Source of the DNA: Oscillospiraceae bacterium | GTDB lineage: Bacteria; Bacillota; Clostridia; Oscillospirales; Ruminococcaceae | Direction of reading: 5' to 3' | Length of the DNA: 64,000 nucleotides | Assembly (NCBI GenBank): GCA_019424695.1 | Contig: JAHYZA010000005.1 | Span: forward strand, 1-64,000 | Shown: positions 53,581 to 62,918 of the stretch, one piece after another | Position numbering within the stretch: position 1 is the stretch's first letter | Layout: the number at the start of each line of letters is the position of its first letter | Program-made: the position numbers and the translations under genes | Notes under the pieces: model-generated | What the model was told of the DNA's origin: nothing | Database searches by the model: none | Seen by the model: only the letters and a program-made list of their open reading frames with translations

Positions 53581-54975
53581 TTGGAAAAACTGACTTATAT
53601 CCATAATGAAGGGGCTGCTAAAACGCTGGCAGCCTACTATGAAACACCGCCTCTGGCGTTCGTGCGCAGTTACGGCTGCCAGCAGAACGTGAACGACGGT
53701 GAAAAAATCCGCGGGGTCCTGCAGGATGTCGGGTTCGGACTGTGCGATACCCTGGAAGATGCCGATCTGATCCTGTTCAACACCTGCGCGGTGCGTGAAC
53801 ATGCTGAACAGCGTGTGTTCGGCAACATTGGCGCGCTCAAAAAACTCAAGGAGCAGAATCCGCGGCTGATCATCGGCGTGTGCGGGTGCATGGCTCAGCA
53901 ACCGCATATTGTGGAGAAGCTGCGCCAGAGTTATCCGTATGTGGATCTGGTTTTCGGCGTGGATGGCATCGACCGCTTGCCGGCCATGCTGGTGGAACGT
54001 CTGCGCCGCGGCAAGCGCTATCTGGAAAATCCGGAGCAGCGCAACGCCGTGGTGGAAGATCTGCCGATTCGCCGCGATTCCGGATTCCGGGCCTGGCTGC
54101 CGATCATGTACGGTTGCGACAATTTCTGCACCTATTGCATTGTACCCTATGTACGCGGACGGGAGCGCAGCCGTGAACCGGATGCCATCCTGGCTGAGTT
54201 CAAGGACCTGATTGCAAAAGGCTATAAGGAAATCACGCTGCTGGGCCAGAATGTGAACAGTTACGGCAAGGGGCTGGAACATCCCATCGACTTTGCCGAT
54301 CTGCTCAATCTGCTCTGTGCGGTGCCCGGCGACTATCAGATTCGCTTCATGACCAGCCATCCCAAAGATGCCAGCCACAAGCTGATCGATACCATTGCCG
54401 CACAGCCACATCTGTGCAAGCATATCCATCTGCCGGTGCAGTCCGGCAGCGACCGTCTGCTGCAGCAGATGAACCGGCATTATACGGTGGAGCAGTATCT
54501 GGAACTGGTGGATTATGCCCGCAGCAAGATCCCCGGGGTGACTTTCTCCAGCGACATTATTGTGGGCTTCCCGGGCGAAACCGAGGACGATTTTGAGGCG
54601 ACACTGGATCTGGTGCGCAAAGTCGGCTATATGCAGCTGTTTACGTTCATTTATTCCAAACGCAACGGAACACCGGCTGCCAAAATGCCGGACCCCACCA
54701 CGCATGCCGAAAAGGCCGCCCGGATGGAGCGGCTGCTGCACACCCAGGACGAGTTTGCCTTTGCAGCGACGGCCGCCATGGCAGGGCAGACGGTGCGCGT
54801 CCTGGTGGAGGCCGCCGGCCGCACGCCGGGTACGGTAAACGGACGGCTGGATAACAATCTGGTGGTGGAATTCCCTGCACCGGAAACTCTGATCGGCCAG
54901 TGGGCGCAGGTACACCTCACCGGTTCCCGGGCAGCCCTGCTGACCGGAGAGCTGGTATCGGAAGAAAAAGAATAA
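53581..54975 (+). CDS. miaB: tRNA-2-methylthio-N6-dimethylallyladenosine synthase
   Basis: This 464-residue radical SAM enzyme has the N-terminal methylthiotransferase cysteines (SYGCQQNVNDGEK, FNTCAVREHAEQ, CGCMAQQ), the radical SAM triad CDNFCTYC followed by IVPYVRGRERSR, and a C-terminal TRAM domain. It adds the methylthio group to i6A37 of tRNAs. The start is TTG 53581, eight bases after TAAGGAG; the open frame upstream covers the promoter and is rejected. miaA, which makes its substrate, closes the same gene run. Confidence 0.97.
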   Translation: MEKLTYIHNEGAAKTLAAYYETPPLAFVRSYGCQQNVNDGEKIRGVLQDVGFGLCDTLEDADLILFNTCAVREHAEQRVFGNIGALKKLKEQNPRLIIGVCGCMAQQPHIVEKLRQSYPYVDLVFGVDGIDRLPAMLVERLRRGKRYLENPEQRNAVVEDLPIRRDSGFRAWLPIMYGCDNFCTYCIVPYVRGRERSREPDAILAEFKDLIAKGYKEITLLGQNVNSYGKGLEHPIDFADLLNLLCAVPGDYQIRFMTSHPKDASHKLIDTIAAQPHLCKHIHLPVQSGSDRLLQQMNRHYTVEQYLELVDYARSKIPGVTFSSDIIVGFPGETEDDFEATLDLVRKVGYMQLFTFIYSKRNGTPAAKMPDPTTHAEKAARMERLLHTQDEFAFAATAAMAGQTVRVLVEAAGRTPGTVNGRLDNNLVVEFPAPETLIGQWAQVHLTGSRAALLTGELVSEEKE

Positions 54976-54998
54976 AACAACAAAAGGAGTTATAGAAA

Positions 54999-55406
54999 AT
55001 GGATTGCATGGATTTGTTTAAGAAGGCTGCGGCTGCGATGCAGACGGACCCCCGTTACCTGGAACTGGATGCGGCGCGCCGTGCCAATGACGCCGACCAG
55101 GAACTGCAGGGGTTGATCGGAGAATTCAACCTGGCCCGCCTGGACCTCAACAACGAGAGTGCCAAGACCGAGACCGATGCCGCTCGGGTAGCGGAACTGA
55201 ACCAGCGCATCAATGACCTGTACAGCCAGATCATGGCCAGCGAAGGCATGGTTCGCTACACCGCTGCCAAGGCAGAGTGCGAAGCGATGGTCAGCTATAT
55301 CGACGCCATCATCAACACTGCCATGAACGGCGGTGACCCCATGACGGTGCGGGAGCCTGAGGGCGGCTGCACCGGCAGCTGCGCGACCTGCGGCGGCTGC
55401 CACTGA
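54999..55406 (+). CDS. YlbF/YmcA (RicF) family protein with C-terminal cysteine tail
   Basis: This 135-residue, mostly helical protein ([37 protein letters not shown]) matches the Com_YlbF family, whose Bacillus members RicA and RicF join RicT in a complex that affects RNase Y and mRNA processing. The last residues GGCTGSCATCGGC carry four cysteines suitable for an iron-sulfur cluster. AAAGGAGTTATAG lies before the ATG. It sits between miaB and mutS, the conserved position of ylbF-like genes in Clostridia. Confidence 0.85.
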   Translation: MDCMDLFKKAAAAMQTDPRYLELDAARRANDADQELQGLIGEFNLARLDLNNESAKTETDAARVAELNQRINDLYSQIMASEGMVRYTAAKAECEAMVSYIDAIINTAMNGGDPMTVREPEGGCTGSCATCGGCH

Positions 55407-55452
55407 TGTATCCAGGTAGATGGATTTTTGAGAAGTGACAGGAGTGTGAAAC

Positions 55453-58071
55453 ATGGCCGAACAAGCAGTATCGCCCATGATGCAGCAGTATTTCGAGATC
55501 AAGAAACAGCATCCCAACGAGATCCTCTTTTACCGGGTCGGTGACTTTTACGAGATGTTCTATGACGATGCGTTGACGGCATCGCGGGAACTGGAACTGA
55601 CGCTGACCGGGAAAAGCTGCGGCAAGGAAGAGCGGGCCCCCATGTGCGGGGTGCCGTTCCACTCCTATGAAACCTATGTGGCCCGCCTCATCGCCAAAGG
55701 ATATAAGGTGGCCATCTGCGAGCAGATGGAGGACCCGGCACTGGCCAAAGGACTGGTCAAGCGGGATATTATCCGCGTGGTCACGCCGGGCACCGTCATC
55801 GAGAGCAGTATGCTGGCAGAGGATAAAAACAACTACCTGTGCAGCATTTACTGCAAGCGCCGCCGTGGCCGCTGGCAGGCAGGCATCTGCTTTGCCGATA
55901 TTTCCACCGGCGAAGCCCGTGCCACCGAACTCAATGCCGAAAAAATCGGCGGTGCCATCATCACGGAACTGTGCCGTTATATGCCCAGTGAGATCCTGAT
56001 CTGCCCCTCCATGCTGGATTTCAAGGACGTTACCGCCTACATCAAGCAGCATACCAGCGCGCTGGTGGAGCTGCGGGAGGAATCCTGCTATAAAGATGCG
56101 CTGATGGAGTCTACGATGGCGGGGCAGTTCGGTTCTGACTGGCGCAATACGCTGGGGTATGAAGCGGATGCACTGGTTCCCTATGCGGTTTCGGCGCTGC
56201 TCAACTATCTGCAGGAAACCCAGAAACACGGTCTGGAACGCATCAAAACCGTTGAGAATTATGCGGATGCACAGTATATGCGGCTGTCCCCGGTGACCCG
56301 CGCCAACCTCGAACTGACCGAGACGATGCGTGGACGGGAAAAACGCGGTACGCTGCTCTGGGTGCTGGATAAAACCGAAACTTCCATGGGCAAACGACTG
56401 CTGCGTTCCTGGATAGAGCAGCCGTTGGTGGATGCCCAGGCGATCAATGCCCGTCTGGAAGCCGTGCAGGCACTGTACACTGCCAACATTGCCCGTGCTG
56501 ACCTGAAAGACGCCCTTTCCCACGTGTTTGATATTGAGCGGCTGACCACCCGCATTTTGTATGGCTCTGCCACGCCGCGGGAAGTGAAAGCCCTGGGGGA
56601 TACCTGCGCACGCCTTCCGGAAGTGAAGAGCCAGGCGGCGGCCTGCGATGCGGCCTTGCTGAAGCAGCTGGCAGAACAGATCGACCCGCTGGATGACCTG
56701 CTTCAGAAGATCACCACAGCGCTGGTGGATGATCCGCCGGCCACACTGAAAGACGGCGGGGCAATCCGTGCCGGATATAACAGCGAAGTGGATGAACTGC
56801 GCGATATCATGCACGGCGGAAAAGGCTACCTGGCCAACCTCGAAGCCAAACTCCGCGAAGAAACCGGAATTCCCAAGCTGAAAATCGGCTTCAACAAGGT
56901 GTTCGGCTATTATATTGAAGTCAGCCGGTCGTATACAGACTCGGTGCCGGACAGCTTTACCCGCAAGCAGACCCTGACGACAGGGGAACGTTACATCACC
57001 CCCGAACTAAAGGAACTGGAAAACAAGATCCTTGGTGCCAACGAACGTCTGCTGGTGCTGGAACATCAGCTGTTTGCGGACCTGCTGGCGGATATTTCTG
57101 CCCAGATCGTGCGGATTCAGCGCACGGCGCTGGCGGTTGCCCAGCTGGATGTGCTGGCCGGTTTTGCCGAAGTGGCCGTACAGAACAACTACGTGCTGCC
57201 GGTGGTGGATGAGAGCGGCGTCATCGAAATCAAGGAAGGACGTCATCCGGTCATTGAGCAGATGCTGAAAGGAACGCTCTTTGTTCCCAATGATACCCTG
57301 CTGGATGAGGACGAAAACCGGATGCTGTTGATCACCGGTCCCAACATGGCCGGTAAATCGACGTTCATGCGGCAAAATGCGCTGATTGCCCTGATGGCGC
57401 AGATCGGCTGCTTTGTGCCGGCGTCCAGCGCTCATATCGGCGTGGTGGATGCCATTTTCACCCGCGTCGGTGCGTCGGATGACCTGGCGGCCGGACAGTC
57501 CACCTTCATGGTGGAAATGACCGAGGTGGCCGAGATTCTGCGCCATGCCAGCAAAAACAGTCTGGTGATCCTGGATGAGATCGGACGCGGCACCTCCACC
57601 TTTGACGGCATGAGCATTGCCCGCGCGGTGGTGGAGTACATTTGTGACAACATCGGCTGCAAGACATTGTTTGCCACCCACTACCATGAACTGACCAGCA
57701 TGGACAAGGATATCCATGGCGTCAAGAATTACAACATTGCCGTCAAAAAGCGCGGTGAGGATATTACCTTCCTGCGCCGTATTGTGGCGGGTCCTGCGGA
57801 TGACAGCTATGGCATCGAAGTTGCCAAACTGGCCGGATTGCCGTCCAGCGTGACCAAGCGTGCCCATGTGATTCTGCGCCAGCTGGAAGCCAACGCCCCG
57901 GGACGCAACCAGACCATGCAGCTGGATTTTGAAACGGTGGAAGCCTACAACAATCCCTCCGTGCCCAGTGAAGTGGTGGACAAGCTGCACAGCGTTGACA
58001 TTGAAACGCTTACGCCGCTGGAAGCGCTGAACTTTTTGTATGAACTGAAAAATGTATTGGATAAAGAGTAA
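55453..58071 (+). CDS. mutS: DNA mismatch repair protein MutS
   Basis: This 872-residue protein has the mismatch-binding Phe-x-Glu (GDFYEMF, Phe32 and Glu34). Walker A is GPNMAGKS (629-636), then STFMVEMTEVAEIL, DEIGRGTSTFDGMSIA and FATHYHEL. The C-terminal region suits dimerisation. It recognises mispairs after replication and recruits MutL. AGGAGTGTG precedes the ATG. mutL follows 15 bases later. Confidence 0.98.
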   Translation: MAEQAVSPMMQQYFEIKKQHPNEILFYRVGDFYEMFYDDALTASRELELTLTGKSCGKEERAPMCGVPFHSYETYVARLIAKGYKVAICEQMEDPALAKGLVKRDIIRVVTPGTVIESSMLAEDKNNYLCSIYCKRRRGRWQAGICFADISTGEARATELNAEKIGGAIITELCRYMPSEILICPSMLDFKDVTAYIKQHTSALVELREESCYKDALMESTMAGQFGSDWRNTLGYEADALVPYAVSALLNYLQETQKHGLERIKTVENYADAQYMRLSPVTRANLELTETMRGREKRGTLLWVLDKTETSMGKRLLRSWIEQPLVDAQAINARLEAVQALYTANIARADLKDALSHVFDIERLTTRILYGSATPREVKALGDTCARLPEVKSQAAACDAALLKQLAEQIDPLDDLLQKITTALVDDPPATLKDGGAIRAGYNSEVDELRDIMHGGKGYLANLEAKLREETGIPKLKIGFNKVFGYYIEVSRSYTDSVPDSFTRKQTLTTGERYITPELKELENKILGANERLLVLEHQLFADLLADISAQIVRIQRTALAVAQLDVLAGFAEVAVQNNYVLPVVDESGVIEIKEGRHPVIEQMLKGTLFVPNDTLLDEDENRMLLITGPNMAGKSTFMRQNALIALMAQIGCFVPASSAHIGVVDAIFTRVGASDDLAAGQSTFMVEMTEVAEILRHASKNSLVILDEIGRGTSTFDGMSIARAVVEYICDNIGCKTLFATHYHELTSMDKDIHGVKNYNIAVKKRGEDITFLRRIVAGPADDSYGIEVAKLAGLPSSVTKRAHVILRQLEANAPGRNQTMQLDFETVEAYNNPSVPSEVVDKLHSVDIETLTPLEALNFLYELKNVLDKE

Positions 58072-58086
58072 AGGCAGGTGATTCGC

Positions 58087-60165
58087 ATGGCAGAAATCCG
58101 CGTACTGGACAAACACACGGCTGAACTGATTGCAGCCGGAGAAGTGGTGGAGCGTCCGGCGTCGGTTGCCAAGGAACTGCTGGAAAACGCCATTGATGCC
58201 GGCGCTACCCAGATCACGCTGTCTGCTACGCGCGGCGGTATTGCCCAGCTGCAGATCGTGGACAACGGCAGCGGTATCGAGGCAGAGTACATTGACAAAG
58301 CGTTTATCCGCCATGCAACCAGCAAGATCGCTTCGGCGGAGGATTTGAATCATATCCATACGCTGGGCTTCCGTGGTGAAGCGCTGGCCTCCATTGCCAG
58401 TGTGGCCAAGGTGGAAGTGCTGACCCGTACTGAGCAGGACGAATATGCCTGCTGTTACCGCATCGAAGGCGGCGAACCGAAGGGGATGGAGCCTGGTGCC
58501 CGCCCCGTAGGCACAACGATCACCGTCAATGAATTGTTTTATAACACCCCCGCCCGCATGAAATTCCTCAAAAAGGATGCCAGCGAGGGAACCTATGTGG
58601 CGGAAACGGTGCTCCATGCGGCGCTGTCCCATCCCGAGATCAGTTTTCGTCTGATCCGGGAAGGCAAGCAGCAGTTTCTCACGCCGGGCGACGGGAATCT
58701 TCGCAGTGCCGTGTATGCGGTGCTGGGGCGGGAATTCGCACGGGATCTTCTCCCGGTGGATGGCGGCAACGGGGTCTACCACATTACGGGTCTGATCACC
58801 CCGCCGCGGGCCTGCCGGGCCAGCCGCGGCACGCAGCACTTTTTCGTCAACGGGCGGTATGTCAAAAACCGTACCATGATGGCTGCACTGGAAAACGCCT
58901 ACAAAGGCACCATGATGCAGGGCAAGTTCCCCGGGGCGGTGCTGATGCTGGACATGCCTGCCGAACTGGTGGATGTCAACGTGCACCCTGCGAAAACCGA
59001 GATTCGGTTTGCCCGGGAAAGCGACGTGTTTGATGCGGTGTACCGGTCGGTACGCATGGCACTGACGACCCCCGGCAGCGGTGAATGCCGCTTTGAGATG
59101 TCGCAGGAAGCGCCTGCGGCAAAGCCGGCGGAACCGGAAAAGCCGAGAAGCGTTCCGCCGGTCCAGACGCTTCCTCACGTGCCGGAAAAGTCCCGTTTTA
59201 CAACGCTTTCGGCCGCAGAATACCGGGCGCTGAATAAACTGACGGATGGAGTTCCCGCCCGCCCGCTGCCCGGTGTGGTTTCGGTGGAATCCCCGGCACC
59301 GCATTACCAGACAGCGCCGGCCCCGAAACCGCTTGCACCGCAGCCGGCAGCGTCCACCGTGAGAAATGATACCGTACTGGATCTCTTGCCGGATTTGCCG
59401 GAAGAAAAGCCGGAAGCGCCGGCAGCTGTTCCGGAAGAAAAAACGGCTGTACCAAGCGTGCAGGAAGAACGGAAACCGATCCCGAAACCGGAGGTCGCCC
59501 CGGCACCCGAGCAGCAAAGCATGCACGCTTTGAGCGCTTTGCCGCTGGACCGGGAAGAGGCACCTCAGCAGACCACCATGGCCCCGCCGAGCGTGCGGCC
59601 TTTGCGCCTGGTGGGGGAGGTATTCAAAACCTACATCATCACCGAGCGTGAGGGAGAACTCTGCCTGATCGACAAACATGCCGCGCATGAGAGGATTTTG
59701 TTTGAAAAGTTGGCCAAAGATTACGGCAATGTACCGGCGCAGATGCTGCTGGTGCCAGTGCAGGTCAATCTGACCGCGGCAGAGAAGCAGGCACTGCTGC
59801 AGAATGTCGAAATGCTCACTGATGCGGGGCTGGAAGTGGAAGACTTCGGTGGTTCTACGGTCATGGTCCGCGCGGTACCGGCGGATGTGCCGGTAGATGA
59901 TGTGGAAGATATGGTTGTGGAACTGGCAAATCGTTTCGTGGACGGAAGCCGGGATGCCCTGCGGGAGAAAACCGAGTGGGTCCTGCACTCCATTGCCTGT
60001 CGCGCGGCCATCAAGGCCGGGGACCGCACCAGTGATGCCGAAATGCTGGCTCTGGCGCAGAACATTCTGGAGGGTTCGATTCCGCCGTTTTGTCCGCACG
60101 GGCGCCCCTGCGTCCTGAAAATCACCCGGAAGGAGCTGGAAAAGCAGTTTGGACGCCTTGTTTGA
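58087..60165 (+). CDS. mutL: DNA mismatch repair protein MutL
   Basis: This 692-residue GHKL ATPase has ELIAAGEVVERPASVAKELLENAIDAGA, DNGSGI and FRGEALASIASVA. A Pro/Ala/Glu-rich linker covers about residues 340-510. The C-terminal domain has DKHAAHERILFE, equivalent to the endonuclease motif DQHAxxER, and CPHGRP, a zinc-site motif; the protein is therefore predicted to nick DNA. GGCAGGTG lies 7 bases before ATG 58087; a GTG at 58078 overlaps it. The 3' end overlaps miaA by 17 bases. Confidence 0.97.
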   Translation: MAEIRVLDKHTAELIAAGEVVERPASVAKELLENAIDAGATQITLSATRGGIAQLQIVDNGSGIEAEYIDKAFIRHATSKIASAEDLNHIHTLGFRGEALASIASVAKVEVLTRTEQDEYACCYRIEGGEPKGMEPGARPVGTTITVNELFYNTPARMKFLKKDASEGTYVAETVLHAALSHPEISFRLIREGKQQFLTPGDGNLRSAVYAVLGREFARDLLPVDGGNGVYHITGLITPPRACRASRGTQHFFVNGRYVKNRTMMAALENAYKGTMMQGKFPGAVLMLDMPAELVDVNVHPAKTEIRFARESDVFDAVYRSVRMALTTPGSGECRFEMSQEAPAAKPAEPEKPRSVPPVQTLPHVPEKSRFTTLSAAEYRALNKLTDGVPARPLPGVVSVESPAPHYQTAPAPKPLAPQPAASTVRNDTVLDLLPDLPEEKPEAPAAVPEEKTAVPSVQEERKPIPKPEVAPAPEQQSMHALSALPLDREEAPQQTTMAPPSVRPLRLVGEVFKTYIITEREGELCLIDKHAAHERILFEKLAKDYGNVPAQMLLVPVQVNLTAAEKQALLQNVEMLTDAGLEVEDFGGSTVMVRAVPADVPVDDVEDMVVELANRFVDGSRDALREKTEWVLHSIACRAAIKAGDRTSDAEMLALAQNILEGSIPPFCPHGRPCVLKITRKELEKQFGRLV

Positions 60166-61093
60166 CCGTCCGCGTGTCGTGGCGATTGGCGGCCCGACGG
60201 CCACCGGAAAAACCGCCCTTTCCGTTGCCCTTGCCCGGCAGTTCGGCGGGGAAATCATCAACGCCGACTCCATGCAGGTATACCGGCAACTTTCTATTGG
60301 GACAGCGAAAGCGACGGAGGAGGAACGTGCAGGAATTCCCCATCATCTTCTGGATTTTCTGCTGCCGGAGCAGCCCTACAGCGTTGCGGACTTTGTGGCA
60401 TCGGCCGCGGCGCTGGTTTCGCAAATCACGGAACGCGGAAACTTGCCCTTGGTGGTTGGCGGGACCGGGTTGTACATCACAAGCCTTTTGAATGGAGTCG
60501 CCTTCGCTCCGGAGCAGACCGACCCGGAACTCCGCAGGCGGCTGCAGCAGCAAGCTGAAGAAAATGGTGCCCGGTTCCTGCATGACCGCCTTGCGGCCGT
60601 AGATCCGGAGTATGCTGCAAAAGTACATCCCAACAACCTCCCCAGAGTGATCCGGGCCCTGGAATTGTTTGAACGGACCGGCCGCAGAATGAGCGAACAA
60701 CAGCAAAATTCCCGACCGGAAACGCCGCCCTATCGTTCTCTTTGCCTGTGTCTAACTTGCAGAGACCGTGGGGTTTTGTATCAGCGCATCGACCGGCGGG
60801 TTGACCGCATGGTGGCGGCGGGCGTGCTGACAGAGGCGGAGCTGGTGTGGAAGAATAAAGAAAAGTATCGCACTGCGGCACAGGCCATCGGCTACAAGGA
60901 ATTCTTTCCCTACTTTGAGGGGGGCCAGACACTGGCAGAGTGCACCGCCCGCCTGAAGCAGGCAACGCGGCAATACGCCAAACGGCAGCTTACCTGGTTC
61001 CGTCACCAGAACGAGGCGGTATGGCTTTATGTGGATGAGGGGGATGTCACACAGCAGGCGATACAGTTGGTACAGGATTTTTTGCAGGACTGA
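60149..61093 (+). CDS. miaA: tRNA dimethylallyltransferase
   Basis: This 314-residue enzyme transfers a dimethylallyl group to A37 of tRNAs reading codons that start with U. It has the P-loop GPTATGKT (15-22), INADSMQVYRQLSIGTAKAT, VVGGTGLYITSLL, PRVIRALE and the late QATRQYAKRQLTWFR. The start is probably TTG 60149, with AAGGAG about 14 bases upstream; TTG 60158 is also possible. It overlaps mutL and makes the substrate of MiaB encoded upstream. Confidence 0.95.
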   Translation: MDALFDRPRVVAIGGPTATGKTALSVALARQFGGEIINADSMQVYRQLSIGTAKATEEERAGIPHHLLDFLLPEQPYSVADFVASAAALVSQITERGNLPLVVGGTGLYITSLLNGVAFAPEQTDPELRRRLQQQAEENGARFLHDRLAAVDPEYAAKVHPNNLPRVIRALELFERTGRRMSEQQQNSRPETPPYRSLCLCLTCRDRGVLYQRIDRRVDRMVAAGVLTEAELVWKNKEKYRTAAQAIGYKEFFPYFEGGQTLAECTARLKQATRQYAKRQLTWFRHQNEAVWLYVDEGDVTQQAIQLVQDFLQD

Positions 61094-61117
61094 AAGGGGA
61101 AGGAGGCGAGGCATTGT

Positions 61118-62347
61118 ATGAAATCTGAAAAGACACGCTCTGTGATGGGGCACCTTACAAAGGCGTTCGGCATTATCTTGCTGATAGCGGTTTCTTTGTA
61201 TGTGGTCGTACAATGCTTTGTGATCTTCCACCAGTCCTATAAAACGGAGACCGCCATTGCCTCCACGATGGCGGACAGTGTTACGTTAGAGGGCGTAGTC
61301 TCCTTTGCAACGGTTCCGGTGCAGGGCAGCGGCAATCTGGGCTACCTGGTGAAAGACGGGGAGCGTGTCAGCAACGGTACGGTGGTGGCGGAATGTTATA
61401 CCGACGATTCCCAGGGCCTTCTGCGGGAACGCCTTGACCGGCTGGGAAGGACGATTGATCTGCTGAGCAAGTCGCAAAATTCTACCGGCAGTGATCTTTC
61501 GGTGCTGACGACACAGACACGGCAGGCACTGTACAACCTGCTGGACAGGCTGGACACCGCAGAATACAGCGGTATTGCCGACGCGGAGGATGACTTTCTG
61601 CTGGCACAGAACCGGCTGCAGGTCAGCACCGGCCAAACGGGAGATTTCGCACAGACCATCAGTTCGCTGCAGACGGAGTATGACGAAATCAACAGCCAGC
61701 TCAGTTCGTTGCAGACGATTACCGCGAGCACGAACGGATATTTCAGCAGTACGGAAGCAATGGCCCCCATCGTTACGGATCAATCCACATTGGACAGTGC
61801 TTCGCCTGCAGAATTACAGCAGATGCTGACCGATGGATTCCCTGCTGCGGATACCAACTGTGCCGGGCAGATCGCCACAGGGTTCAGCTGGCGCTTTTAT
61901 ACGGTCTGTGATTTGGATACTGCCGCACGATTCGACGGTATTACGTCGGTGAAAATCAGCGTGCCCGGCAAGCAGAATACACCGTTGACGGCGACCCTCG
62001 TGGAAACGACCACCGATGAGGAGACAGGGCTGGCCAAGCTGGTGTTTGAATGTCAGACGATCAATGCGGAAATTTTGAGCTTCGGTCAGGAAACAGCGCA
62101 GATCGACATCAAAACCTACGAAGGAATCCGCATCGACAAGGAGGCGCTGCACATTGTGGATGGCGCCCGGGGCGTATATGTCAAGTACGGAAATCTGCAG
62201 CGCTTCCTGAAGATCACGATCCTGTATGAGGATGAAAACTATATACTGATTCCCGCCGATGGTGCAATCGGAACGGACAACGAAGTCCGTCTGTATGACG
62301 AGATCATTGTACAGGGAACCAACCTGCAGGACGGAAAGTTGTTGTAG
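61118..62347 (+). CDS. HlyD-like membrane-anchored protein upstream of sepF
   Basis: This 409-residue protein has one N-terminal membrane helix (about 17-37) and then a biotinyl/lipoyl-like half (LEGVVSFATVPVQGSGNLGYLVKDGERVSNGTVVAEC). A helical hairpin region (DRLGRTIDLLSK onwards) and a beta-rich C-terminus with RIDKEALHIVDGARGVYVKYG follow. This is the plan of membrane fusion (HlyD/RND adaptor) proteins, but no transporter gene is nearby. It precedes sepF-ylmH-divIVA, so a wall or division role is possible. GGGGAAGGAGGCGAGG precedes the ATG. Confidence 0.75.
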   Translation: MKSEKTRSVMGHLTKAFGIILLIAVSLYVVVQCFVIFHQSYKTETAIASTMADSVTLEGVVSFATVPVQGSGNLGYLVKDGERVSNGTVVAECYTDDSQGLLRERLDRLGRTIDLLSKSQNSTGSDLSVLTTQTRQALYNLLDRLDTAEYSGIADAEDDFLLAQNRLQVSTGQTGDFAQTISSLQTEYDEINSQLSSLQTITASTNGYFSSTEAMAPIVTDQSTLDSASPAELQQMLTDGFPAADTNCAGQIATGFSWRFYTVCDLDTAARFDGITSVKISVPGKQNTPLTATLVETTTDEETGLAKLVFECQTINAEILSFGQETAQIDIKTYEGIRIDKEALHIVDGARGVYVKYGNLQRFLKITILYEDENYILIPADGAIGTDNEVRLYDEIIVQGTNLQDGKLL

Positions 62348-62368
62348 CGCAGAATCTGGCCGATTGAT

Positions 62369-62397
62369 ATTGACAATTGACATAAAAAAGCAGATAA
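62369..62397 (+). promoter_or_regulatory. Promoter of sepF-ylmH-divIVA
   Basis: TTGACA (62369-62374) and GATAAT (62392-62397) have a 17-base spacer; a second TTGACA at 62376 is mis-spaced. The leader holds a hairpin, CCTGCGC (62424-62430) with GCGCAGG (62439-62445), just before the ribosome binding site. Confidence 0.65.
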
Positions 62398-62468
62398 TAT
62401 TTAGTGAATATCGCTGTAACAGTTCCTGCGCGGCCCAATGCGCAGGTTCGACCAAAGGAGTAACGACG

Positions 62469-62918
62469 ATGTCTATGTTTGACAGTTTGAAGAGTAAACT
62501 TGGAATCGACCCGGAAGGCGATTCGTATATAGATGATACCGAGGACGAAATCTTTGCCGGCGGCCAGGGCGCTGCGGTACAGAATTATTCTCAGGCTGAA
62601 GTCAAACAGCATAGCAACAAAGTGGTGAACATCAATGCAACCACCCAGTTGCAGGTCGTGCTGGTCAAGCCGGAACGGTTTGAAGATGCCTCCACGATTG
62701 CGGATCAGCTCAACGCCAAACGTACCGTTGTGCTGAATCTGGAATCCACGGGGAAAGAAGTTTCCCGCCGTCTGATCGACTTTTTGTCCGGTGTTGCCTA
62801 TGCCAACAATGGCCAGATCAAGCGCGTGGCCACCAGTACTTTTATTATTACGCCGTATAATGTGGATATTATGGGCGATCTGATTGACGAGCTGGAGAAT
62901 AATGGCGTATTCTTCTGA
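62469..62918 (+). CDS. sepF: Cell division protein SepF
   Basis: This 149-residue protein has an N-terminal amphipathic segment (MSMFDSLKSKLGI), an acidic linker and the SepF core VVLVKPERFEDASTIADQLNAKRTVVLNLESTGKEVSRRLIDFLSG. SepF bundles FtsZ and tethers it to the membrane. ACCAAAGGAGTAACG lies before ATG 62469. ylmH overlaps its 3' end, and divIVA follows, the usual division cluster of Firmicutes. Confidence 0.96.
   Translation: MSMFDSLKSKLGIDPEGDSYIDDTEDEIFAGGQGAAVQNYSQAEVKQHSNKVVNINATTQLQVVLVKPERFEDASTIADQLNAKRTVVLNLESTGKEVSRRLIDFLSGVAYANNGQIKRVATSTFIITPYNVDIMGDLIDELENNGVFF

Noticed and set aside
57007..60273. A 1088-codon open frame on the - strand opposite mutS and mutL
   Set aside because: Both genes on the + strand are fully supported by motifs; the antisense frame is His/Arg-rich noise typical of such shadows.
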